From contig JAJRCO010000294.1 of NCBI GenBank assembly GCA_028678905.1, forward strand, positions 1 through 5,197: 5,197 nucleotides of DNA, read 5' to 3'. Position numbers and translations under genes: made by a program. The notes below the pieces were generated by a model. The model searched no databases, had not been told where the DNA came from, and saw nothing but the letters and a program-made list of their open reading frames with translations. This document shows positions 1 through 5,131 of this stretch, piece after piece. The number at the start of each line of letters is the position of its first letter. Position 1 is the first letter of the stretch. The DNA comes from Methanomicrobiales archaeon (lineage in GTDB: Archaea > Halobacteriota > Methanomicrobia > Methanomicrobiales > JACTUA01).

Positions 1-1025
1 GAGGGAGATTCCTTCGTATGTTCGTCTGATTTTTCGGCCTTTTTTCGTTTCTTCCGTATTAGGTAGTAGCCGAGAGGATGGTTGACGTGCTCGCACAGGG
101 GATCGCGTCTGCTACAGAAACCGTAGGTCTTCAAGGTAGCACAGGAAGGGGCGGTATATTCTGTTCCGCGGGCGCCGGTGATGTGTTCCACCTGATACAA
201 AGTCTTTTCCACATCAAAATCAGGGGCCCGGCAGTACAGTTCCACGATTTCGTGGGGGGTGAGACCGATGGCATGGAGAAACGCGGTGATGGCGAACCTT
301 CCCTGATGGGGTAAATTGGTACCTTCCGTGATCGCTTTTATCAGGGCATTGATGCAAGGAGGGAATGACTCTTCGTCGACTTCTCCGAACTGCTGGAGAA
401 TCTGTTCCTGGTACGAAGCTGTGATCCCAGACAGTACCGGCGCAATGGTTTCGCACAACGCTTTTGGGACCGGTAGAGGGAATTGTTTTGCGAGGATGGA
501 TCTGACCCGTTCGCGAAGGAGGTCATCGATCTCCATTTCCTGGAGGAGGACGGATCCTCCCGTGATTTCCCGGTTGACCAGCCGCCAGGAGCCGTCACGC
601 AGGGATGAAGTAAGCTCCGTGAACAAGGCGACCGGAAGGCGATCAGCATGGACGTCGATGCCGATCCGCCCCCCAACAAATTGCCGCAGTTCCGGCGATT
701 CCTCCTTAAGAAAGGAAGAAGCACGGGCGGCTTCATACCGGGAGTGCCGCTCAATGATCCCCCTTTCTCCCAGGCAGGTAACGATGATCCGGGCGAAAGC
801 ATAGGAAAAAAGATCGGTCTCGGCATCTCTGATCTCCTCCTGCCCCCCGTCTCTCCCCGACCGGATAGCAGAGATTACCCGTTCCGCCGCATGATTGAGG
901 ATATTTCTCCCGTAATTGCTCTCAATGAACCGTTCCAGGGAGGGAGTCCTTCGGCTGACTTCTTCTTGTGCTTCTTTTAAAAAAGGATATTTTGCCAGAT
1001 CTTTTATGTCCAGGGTGAGGGGCAT
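1..1025 (-). CDS. priL: DNA primase large subunit PriL, 3' end cut off by the window edge
   Basis: Large, non-catalytic subunit of the archaeal/eukaryotic-type primase. It partners PriS, regulates primer initiation and length, and carries a [4Fe-4S] cluster in its C-terminal domain. Reading from the ATG at 1025 towards position 1 gives 341 uninterrupted residues with no stop. The N-terminal half is mostly helical, as in the family. The iron-sulfur domain starts near residue 222, with FPPC (C224), the basic stretch HQGRFAI (240-246), PSCATLK (C295), GFC (C304) and LCEHVNHPLGYY (C311). These are the expected four cluster cysteines; C265 (ELYCRAPDF) is an extra one. After YYLIRK the chain becomes a lysine/glutamate-rich tail (324-341) that looks disordered, so the stop is probably close beyond the window, given a usual length of roughly 350-400 residues. 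The start follows the pcn stop by three bases in the same frame (TGA GTA ATG), with only a weak purine-rich site inside the end of pcn, so coupling to clamp translation is likely. Identification rests on the motifs and the neighbour. Confidence 0.93.
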   Translation of the reverse strand, partial: MPLTLDIKDLAKYPFLKEAQEEVSRRTPSLERFIESNYGRNILNHAAERVISAIRSGRDGGQEEIRDAETDLFSYAFARIIVTCLGERGIIERHSRYEAARASSFLKEESPELRQFVGGRIGIDVHADRLPVALFTELTSSLRDGSWRLVNREITGGSVLLQEMEIDDLLRERVRSILAKQFPLPVPKALCETIAPVLSGITASYQEQILQQFGEVDEESFPPCINALIKAITEGTNLPHQGRFAITAFLHAIGLTPHEIVELYCRAPDFDVEKTLYQVEHITGARGTEYTAPSCATLKTYGFCSRRDPLCEHVNHPLGYYLIRKKRKKAEKSDEHTKESP

Positions 1026-1028
1026 TAC

Positions 1029-1772
1029 TCACTCTGCCTCGATGCGGGGTGCAAGGAGGTAGTCGATGTGACCATTGCGGTCAGCGAAATCAAACGAGAA
1101 TTTCACCGGATGATTCACTCCGAGGTGGATCTCCACCTTTTCCGCCTTCCCCATCACCCGCCCCATATCCTTCAGGTAATCGAGGGAGAAGAGGGAACGT
1201 ACTTCCACCAGAGTGAGGGATTCGACTTCACTCTGGCCAAGTTCCAGCCGGATATGATCGGTATCTCCTTCCGCGACCATGTAAAAAAATTTATTGTCGG
1301 GATCGATTCCGAGGGCGATCTTATCGGAAACCATGGATGCGGCCTTAATGGCAGCCTGGAGTGCTTCGCCGGTCAGGATCACCTTCCCAGGAAGTTCGAT
1401 GGTCGGCGGATTGGGGTCTTTCCGAATGGTATTTACATCAAGGAGAGTGAGAGCGTAACGGTAGCGGTTGAAGGCTATCTCCATCCGGTGTCCCCCTTCT
1501 GGCAGGGAGAGATCTAGCTTGTCACCTTTGCCCATCATGCCCAGCATGTTTTTTAATTTGGCGATATCGAGGCCCAATTCTTCTTTCGTCGCCTGGTAGG
1601 TTTCAAATGCCTCTTTCTTCACCTGGAGTGATACCATGGCCACATTCGCGGTATCCACGGCACGGGTGTAGAGGCGGTCCGGTTCTACATGCATCCGGCA
1701 TTCGGTAACTAACGCCGCGATTGCATCTATGGATTCCCTGAAAATGTCTGCATCAATCGTTGCCTTTAACAT
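1029..1772 (-). CDS. pcn: DNA polymerase sliding clamp (PCNA)
   Basis: Homotrimeric ring that encircles DNA and tethers replicative polymerases, the Fen1 nuclease, ligase and other PIP-box proteins. The 247-residue product matches the usual 245-250 residues of archaeal PCNA. It starts MLKATIDADIF, has the conserved RAVDTANVAM segment (37-46) and LGLDIAKL (67-74), an interdomain connecting loop around 112-129 (LDVNTIRKDPNPPTIELP), and the family-typical C-terminus YLLAPRIEAE (238-247). The two PCNA folds are both complete. I chose the ATG at 1772 rather than the one at 1844: it restores the canonical N-terminus and is preceded by a near-perfect Shine-Dalgarno (GGGAGGT, four bases before ATG). 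The upstream 24-codon extension would be translated from the TATA-box region. priL follows after three bases, so the two probably form a replication operon transcribed divergently from rlmE. Confidence 0.97.
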   Translation of the reverse strand: MLKATIDADIFRESIDAIAALVTECRMHVEPDRLYTRAVDTANVAMVSLQVKKEAFETYQATKEELGLDIAKLKNMLGMMGKGDKLDLSLPEGGHRMEIAFNRYRYALTLLDVNTIRKDPNPPTIELPGKVILTGEALQAAIKAASMVSDKIALGIDPDNKFFYMVAEGDTDHIRLELGQSEVESLTLVEVRSLFSLDYLKDMGRVMGKAEKVEIHLGVNHPVKFSFDFADRNGHIDYLLAPRIEAE

Positions 1773-1776
1773 GATA

Positions 1777-1783
1777 ACCTCCC
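1777..1783 (-). promoter_or_regulatory. Strong Shine-Dalgarno of pcn, decides its start
   Basis: The minus strand reads GGGAGGT TATC ATG. It matches the anti-Shine-Dalgarno end of archaeal 16S rRNA almost fully, with four bases between GGAGGT and the ATG at 1772. This favours the short 247-residue PCNA over the 271-residue upstream start at 1844. Confidence 0.8.
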
Positions 1784-1803
1784 AACAAACTCTATTATTT
1801 ACT

Positions 1804-1815
1804 CTATAAATATAA
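1804..1815 (-). promoter_or_regulatory. TATA box of the pcn-priL operon
   Basis: The minus strand reads TTATATTTATAG in an A/T-rich patch. Its centre lies about 38 bases before the pcn ATG. With the usual archaeal distance of about 25 bases from TATA centre to start site, transcription would begin near 1785, leaving a short leader just long enough to contain the Shine-Dalgarno at 1777-1783. No clear purine-rich BRE is seen upstream. The position is inferred from sequence alone. Confidence 0.55.
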
Positions 1816-1816
1816 G
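1804..1816 (+). promoter_or_regulatory. Candidate TATA box of the rlmE-moaA operon
   Basis: The same A/T patch read on the plus strand gives CTATAAATATAAG, containing TATAAATA at 1805-1812. A start site about 25 bases downstream (near 1835) would give a leader of about 45 bases that includes the TGAGGT ribosome-binding site of rlmE. An alternative A/T element (GATAAATTTTTTG, 1847-1859) lies closer, but would place the start within a few bases of the ATG and exclude that ribosome-binding site, so I prefer the distal one. The flanking bases do not look like a BRE. Confidence 0.4.
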
Positions 1817-1827
1817 TACTAAACATG

Positions 1828-1847
1828 CGCGTGGCGGATGCCATGCG
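1828..1847. repeat. 20-bp imperfect inverted repeat in the divergent promoter region
   Basis: The arms are CGCGTGGC (1828-1835) and GCCATGCG (1840-1847) around a GGAT centre. Seven of eight positions pair by Watson-Crick rules and one is G-T. It lies upstream of the pcn TATA box and over the predicted rlmE transcription start. It could be an operator for a dimeric regulator of one or both operons, or a hairpin in the 5' leader of the rlmE mRNA. No regulator is identified, and chance in a GC-rich patch is possible. Confidence 0.4.
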
Positions 1848-1865
1848 ATAAATTTTTTGAGGCGT

Positions 1866-1871
1866 TGAGGT
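1866..1871 (+). promoter_or_regulatory. Ribosome-binding site of rlmE
   Basis: TGAGGT lies ten bases before the ATG at 1882, a slightly long but acceptable spacing. It supports both the chosen start and a leadered rather than leaderless rlmE transcript. Confidence 0.5.
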
Positions 1872-1881
1872 ATCCCGGACG

Positions 1882-2463
1882 ATGACATCCCGCTGGGCTG
1901 AAGACCAGTTACACCGACAGGCAAAAAAGGAAGGCTATCGCTCCCGCGCTGCGTACAAGCTGAGGGAGATTCAAAAACGCCACCATATTTTTCGGAAAAA
2001 TGATAGTGTAGTCGATCTGGGAGCTGCTCCGGGTAGCTGGCTCCAGGTGGCCCGTTCGTTTACTCAGGGAAGAGTGGTGGGGGTCGATCTGAACCCCATT
2101 CTTCCCCTGGATATGATCGAGACTATGGTAGGCGATTTTACAAAACCTGAGATCCAGGATCTGTTGGTGGACGATCTGGGGCCGGTATCGGTAGTGCTCT
2201 GTGATGCGGCGCCCCATCTCACCGGCCACCGCAATTATGATCAGGCGGTAACCACCGCACTGGGAAACGATGCCCTGATCTGCGCTATCCGGTTGCTTAA
2301 ACAGGGAGGAAATTTTGTCATCAAGGGTTTCCAGGGAGACATGTTCGAAGACTTCCTCGCCGAAGTCAAAAAACACTTTATGATTGTACACCTGTTCCGG
2401 CCGCAATCCACCCGGAAGGGTAGTACCGAGATCTACCTGATTGGGAAAAATTTCAAGGGATAA
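1882..2463 (+). CDS. rlmE: 23S rRNA (uridine-2'-O-)-methyltransferase RlmE/FtsJ
   Basis: SAM-dependent methyltransferase of the RrmJ/FtsJ family, expected to 2'-O-methylate the A-loop uridine of 23S rRNA (E. coli U2552) during large-subunit maturation. The 193-residue product has the N-terminal RSRAAYKL element (20-27), the SAM-binding motif DLGAAPGSW (45-53), a second-strand acidic residue in GVDLNP (67-72), CDAAPHLTG (107-115), VIKGFQG (146-152) and GSTEIYLIG (180-188). The K-D-K-E catalytic tetrad is complete as K26, D108, K148 and E183. The chain stops ten residues after E183, so it has no C-terminal TRAM domain such as I recall in some other euryarchaeal RlmE proteins. moaA begins three bases after its TAA stop, indicating co-transcription. 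The alternative of another FtsJ-type tRNA or mRNA methyltransferase is less likely, given the close match to the bacterial RlmE motif set. Confidence 0.93.
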   Translation: MTSRWAEDQLHRQAKKEGYRSRAAYKLREIQKRHHIFRKNDSVVDLGAAPGSWLQVARSFTQGRVVGVDLNPILPLDMIETMVGDFTKPEIQDLLVDDLGPVSVVLCDAAPHLTGHRNYDQAVTTALGNDALICAIRLLKQGGNFVIKGFQGDMFEDFLAEVKKHFMIVHLFRPQSTRKGSTEIYLIGKNFKG

Positions 2464-2466
2464 ATC

Positions 2467-3342
2467 ATGCTCGTGGATTCGTATGGCAGAAAAGTAACCA
2501 ACCTTCGGGTCAGTCTCACACAGCGGTGCAATCTGGCCTGCGTGTACTGCCATGCAGAAGGTGAGCTATCCCCCTCCCGCGAGATCTCTGCCGATCAGAT
2601 CGCGGAAATTCTGCACACTGCAGGGAGGTTAGGGATTAGAAGGGTAAAATTCACCGGAGGGGAACCGCTTTTACGGAGCGATGTCTGTGAGATCGTTGCT
2701 TCCGTCCCTTCTGGTATCGAATCTTCTATGACCACCAACGGCATTCTCCTGGAGGGCCTGGCCGGTGATTTGAAACGGGCGGGACTCTCCCGGGTGAACG
2801 TCAGCCTGGATACGCTTGATCCGGACCGGTATCGGCAGATTACCGGTAAGGACCGGCTGCCCGATGTGCTCGCCGGCATCCAAGCGGCACTCCATGAGAA
2901 CCTTACCCCGGTAAAACTGAATATGGTCCTGCTGAAAGGTATCAATGAGGATGAAGTGGACCGCTTCCTTCAGTTCATCCGGGAGCGGGACCATATCATT
3001 CTGCAGCTGATCGAACTCCTGGAATTCAACGATTGCACCCTCCATGCAGACCTTGGATCGGTGGAACAGGACCTAAGAAAACACTCCGAGCGGATCAGCA
3101 CCCGCCGCATGCAGCATCGCAGAAAATACTGTGTGAACGGGGCGGAGGTGGAGGTAGTGCGACCGCTACATAACACGGAGTTCTGCGCATACTGTAACCG
3201 CCTCCGCGTCACCTCAGATGGAAAACTGAAACCCTGCCTGCTCCGTGCAGATAACCATGTGGATATCTCGGAAAAGAAAGGGAAGGAGCTCGAGGAGATA
3301 TTCTTCGAAGCGGTGCGTAAGAGATCACCCTACTTCCAGTGA
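2467..3342 (+). CDS. moaA: GTP 3',8-cyclase MoaA (molybdenum/tungsten cofactor synthesis)
   Basis: Radical SAM enzyme that converts GTP to 3',8-cyclo-7,8-dihydro-GTP, the first step of pyranopterin synthesis. In a methanogen this would supply formylmethanofuran and formate dehydrogenases. The 291-residue product has the N-terminal cluster motif CNLACVYC (C21, C25, C28), the SAM-contacting GGEPLL (64-69), TTNG (89-92) and NVSLDTL (111-117). The second, substrate-binding [4Fe-4S] site is C240, C243 and C257, with R245 and R247 in CNRLRVTSDG (243-252). These second-cluster residues separate MoaA from other radical SAM proteins. The protein ends RSPYFQ and lacks the C-terminal Gly-Gly that bacterial MoaA needs for activity; it is also shorter than the roughly 330 residues of bacterial enzymes. 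Start: ATG at 2467, three bases after the rlmE stop, with AGGGAT in the end of rlmE as a modest ribosome-binding site. Confidence 0.94.
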   Translation: MLVDSYGRKVTNLRVSLTQRCNLACVYCHAEGELSPSREISADQIAEILHTAGRLGIRRVKFTGGEPLLRSDVCEIVASVPSGIESSMTTNGILLEGLAGDLKRAGLSRVNVSLDTLDPDRYRQITGKDRLPDVLAGIQAALHENLTPVKLNMVLLKGINEDEVDRFLQFIRERDHIILQLIELLEFNDCTLHADLGSVEQDLRKHSERISTRRMQHRRKYCVNGAEVEVVRPLHNTEFCAYCNRLRVTSDGKLKPCLLRADNHVDISEKKGKELEEIFFEAVRKRSPYFQ

Positions 3343-3370
3343 CCTTTCCCATCCCCGACCAGGCGAACGG

Positions 3371-3380
3371 AATATTTTTT
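3371..3380 (+). promoter_or_regulatory. A/T-rich element between moaA and the next gene: possible TATA box or U-tract terminator
   Basis: The 62-bp gap after moaA contains AATATTTTTT. As a TATA element its centre lies about 30 bases before the ATG at 3405, which would place transcription start within a few bases of that ATG. That agrees with the absence of any Shine-Dalgarno there. As a T6 run after moaA it could equally be an archaeal U-tract termination site. The sequence does not distinguish the two, and both could apply. Confidence 0.35.
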
Positions 3381-3404
3381 GCCCACTGATCCCCATGGTA
3401 TGGC

Positions 3405-3914
3405 ATGCAGGAGCCGAACGAATATACCCGCATCATGCAGTATCTCTATGGAAAATCATTGATCCTGCATGATCCATCTGATTTCCAGCCGGTCCTTCGG
3501 TTTTATTTCATGGATGCTCTGGCACATATCGACTACACGCTGAGTCTGCTCAGCTACAACACCGCGTCCATCCGGAACGAGATGAGCAGGGAATACCTGC
3601 GCTGGCGCATCGATGAGGAGGAGAAAGGAGACCGGGTGCATTTCAGAGGTTTCGTTAACTGGCTCAAACAGAATCACCCGGAAAAATTCGAGGACATCCC
3701 GGCAGTCTGGTCTCTGGTGTACGATGAAGAATCGCCCGGAGAATACCGAAGTTTCCGATTGGTTCTGGACCCCGACAGCAATCTGCCCGTCCCTCCGGCG
3801 TTCTTTTATATGGCCATCGATGAATTTTTCGACAAGGATTTTCTGTTAAGCCTCTACAACGGTAATTCCCTGGCCACCCTCTTTGAGACCTATCTCCGAG
3901 AAATGAAAACCTGA
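3405..3914 (+). CDS. Hypothetical protein, 169 residues, family not recognised
   Basis: I do not recognise this protein. It is soluble by appearance, with no signal peptide, transmembrane segment, cysteine cluster or nucleotide-binding motif. It is strongly acidic and rich in aromatic residues, for example QYLYGK (12-17), FYFMDALAHIDY (33-44), FVNWLKQ (83-89), PAVWSLVYDEE (99-109) and AFFYMAIDEFFDKDF (132-146). The 30-90 part looks helical; the region 110-130 (EYRSFRLVLDPDS) suggests a beta strand and turn; the C-terminus is again helical. The start at 3405 is the only ATG after an in-frame TGA at 3387; it lacks a Shine-Dalgarno and may be leaderless. A start at residue 11 (3435) cannot be excluded. 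The M20 hydrolase follows 14 bases after the stop across a hairpin, so the two are probably linked in expression. Coding status is supported by the long frame, its placement between genes without overlap and a protein-like composition. Confidence 0.75.
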   Translation: MQEPNEYTRIMQYLYGKSLILHDPSDFQPVLRFYFMDALAHIDYTLSLLSYNTASIRNEMSREYLRWRIDEEEKGDRVHFRGFVNWLKQNHPEKFEDIPAVWSLVYDEESPGEYRSFRLVLDPDSNLPVPPAFFYMAIDEFFDKDFLLSLYNGNSLATLFETYLREMKT

Positions 3915-3928
3915 TCCAGGTTTTTTTT
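3906..3928 (+). terminator. Perfect 8-bp hairpin plus T8 run between the hypothetical gene and the M20 hydrolase
   Basis: AAAACCTG (3906-3913), loop ATC, CAGGTTTT (3917-3924), with the T run extending through 3928. The left arm contains the last codons and most of the TGA stop (3912-3914) of the upstream gene. The T run ends exactly at the ATG (3929) of the next gene. By shape it is an intrinsic-terminator-like element, and U-runs terminate archaeal RNA polymerase. However, the only Shine-Dalgarno-like bases for the hydrolase (CAGGT) lie in the right arm, seven to eight bases before its ATG. This suggests translational coupling: a ribosome finishing the upstream gene would melt the stem and free the site. 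Which role dominates is inference. Confidence 0.45.
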
Positions 3929-5122
3929 ATGGATGTCTCGCGGCTGTGTTCGGCGCTGGTTCGCATCAGGAGCGAAAATCCACCTGGCGATACACAGGGA
4001 GTTATTGAATATCTCTTCTCATATCTCGATACGCTCGGGGTACATAGCAAAATGGTGGAGGGAGAGAAGGGCCGGTGGAACCTGGTATCGTTTCCCTCTC
4101 CCGAAGGAGTACTATTCTGCGGCCACGTCGATGTGGTTCCCGCCCGGCAGGAAGGTTGGTCCCATGATCCCTTCTCCGGTGACATAGAGGGAGAGTTTGT
4201 GTGGGGAAGAGGGAGCAGCGACATGAAGGGAGGCTGTGCGGCGATACTCTCTGCCCTGGAGACCCTGCTTGACGAAGGCCGGGACCCCCCGGTTAACCTG
4301 GCATTCGTCTGCGACGAAGAAACCGGTGGTCGGAGTGGTATCCGCCACCTCCTTGCTCACCACCATATTCGTTCCGGTGACTGTATCGTCGCTGAACCCA
4401 CACCCCTCCTCAATCCGAGCGTGGGACAGAAGGGACTCTGTCGTATGAATATCACTTTCGATGGAGTGCCCGGGCATGCCTCGCTCCATCCTATCATAGG
4501 GAGGAGTGCCATTATGGACGCGGTCCGGTTTATCGAATACCTTCAGGCACTGCATCGGCGTGAGTACCGGGTCGATGGTGAGATGGGAGCCCTAATCGAC
4601 CGATCCGCAGAAGTTCTGGGATCTATTTTTGGTGTCGAAGGGGTGCAGCAGGTACTGACCCATATCACGTTCAATCCCGGCGTGATTCGGGGCGGAGAAA
4701 AGGTAAACATCATAGCTCAGCACTGTCATCTGGAGCTGGATCTACGAATCCCATGGGGATGCCGGGTCGATTCTCTCGTAGAGAAGATAAGGAATTCTGT
4801 ACCAAACGGACGGCTACAAATTGTCGACTGCTCCGATCCCAATATAACCTCCCCCGAGGAGGAGATCGTCCAGACTCTCTGCTCCGAGATCGAGCGGGCG
4901 TGCGGGAAGGCCCCACAACCTATTGTGCAATGGGCGGCGAGCGATGCGAAATTTCTGCGTAAGGCAGGTTTTCAGGTCGTGGAATACGGTCCTGGCGATC
5001 TCACCACCCTGCACGGAGTTGATGAACGTGTACCCATCAGCGCACTGGAGACAGCTGCGGACATCTATGCTGGGGTGATGCGCCGCTACAGGGGGAAAAA
5101 GAAGATTCGGGACATATGCTAG
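3929..5122 (+). CDS. M20-family metallohydrolase, ArgE/DapE type (amidohydrolase/deacylase of uncertain substrate)
   Basis: Cytosolic two-metal (usually zinc) hydrolase that removes an acyl group or cleaves a small amide or peptide. The 397-residue product has the full M20 set: GHVDVVPA with metal ligand H66 and D68; GRGSSDMKGG with bridging D98; DEETGG with general base E130 and metal ligand E131; AEPT with E156; and C-terminal TLHGVDERV with H362. The lid/dimerisation domain (about 175-290) carries GVPGHAS with H183, and RGGEKVN (255-260). Length and domain order match ArgE/DapE/carboxypeptidase G2 relatives, so the enzyme should be active. The substrate cannot be fixed from sequence: acetylornithine or succinyl-diaminopimelate are the usual annotations, but methanogens are generally thought to make lysine by the DapL aminotransferase route and ornithine by the ArgJ acetyl cycle, and no arg or lys gene is nearby. 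The ATG at 3929 follows a T8 run and overlaps the reach of the upstream hairpin. It ends in TAG. Confidence 0.9.
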   Translation: MDVSRLCSALVRIRSENPPGDTQGVIEYLFSYLDTLGVHSKMVEGEKGRWNLVSFPSPEGVLFCGHVDVVPARQEGWSHDPFSGDIEGEFVWGRGSSDMKGGCAAILSALETLLDEGRDPPVNLAFVCDEETGGRSGIRHLLAHHHIRSGDCIVAEPTPLLNPSVGQKGLCRMNITFDGVPGHASLHPIIGRSAIMDAVRFIEYLQALHRREYRVDGEMGALIDRSAEVLGSIFGVEGVQQVLTHITFNPGVIRGGEKVNIIAQHCHLELDLRIPWGCRVDSLVEKIRNSVPNGRLQIVDCSDPNITSPEEEIVQTLCSEIERACGKAPQPIVQWAASDAKFLRKAGFQVVEYGPGDLTTLHGVDERVPISALETAADIYAGVMRRYRGKKKIRDIC

Positions 5123-5131
5123 GATTTCCTG

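Noticed and set aside
316..826. Open frames on both strands of about 160 codons inside 316-826
   Set aside because: They lie within priL in other frames. The primase frame through this region is unbroken from 1025 to the window edge and has the family cysteine motifs; the alternatives are low-complexity, serine/arginine/proline-rich translations.
1068..1517. 149-codon plus-strand frame opposite pcn
   Set aside because: It is antisense to a clearly identified PCNA; GC-rich codon use leaves the opposite frame open. No recognisable motif.
1773..1844. 24-codon N-terminal extension of PCNA starting at 1844
   Set aside because: It would be translated from the TATA-box region, breaks the canonical MLKATID start, and ignores the strong Shine-Dalgarno at 1777-1783.
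1909..2553. 214-codon minus-strand frame opposite rlmE and the start of moaA
   Set aside because: It runs against rlmE with its complete catalytic tetrad and across the rlmE-moaA junction; no motif or ribosome-binding site supports it.
3664..4224. 186-codon minus-strand frame spanning the hypothetical gene and the M20 hydrolase
   Set aside because: It is antisense across two genes and has serine/proline/arginine-rich shadow composition. The plus-strand hydrolase motifs cover half of it.
4112..4555. 147-codon minus-strand frame inside the M20 hydrolase
   Set aside because: It lies fully within the metal-binding region of the hydrolase on the other strand; no independent support.
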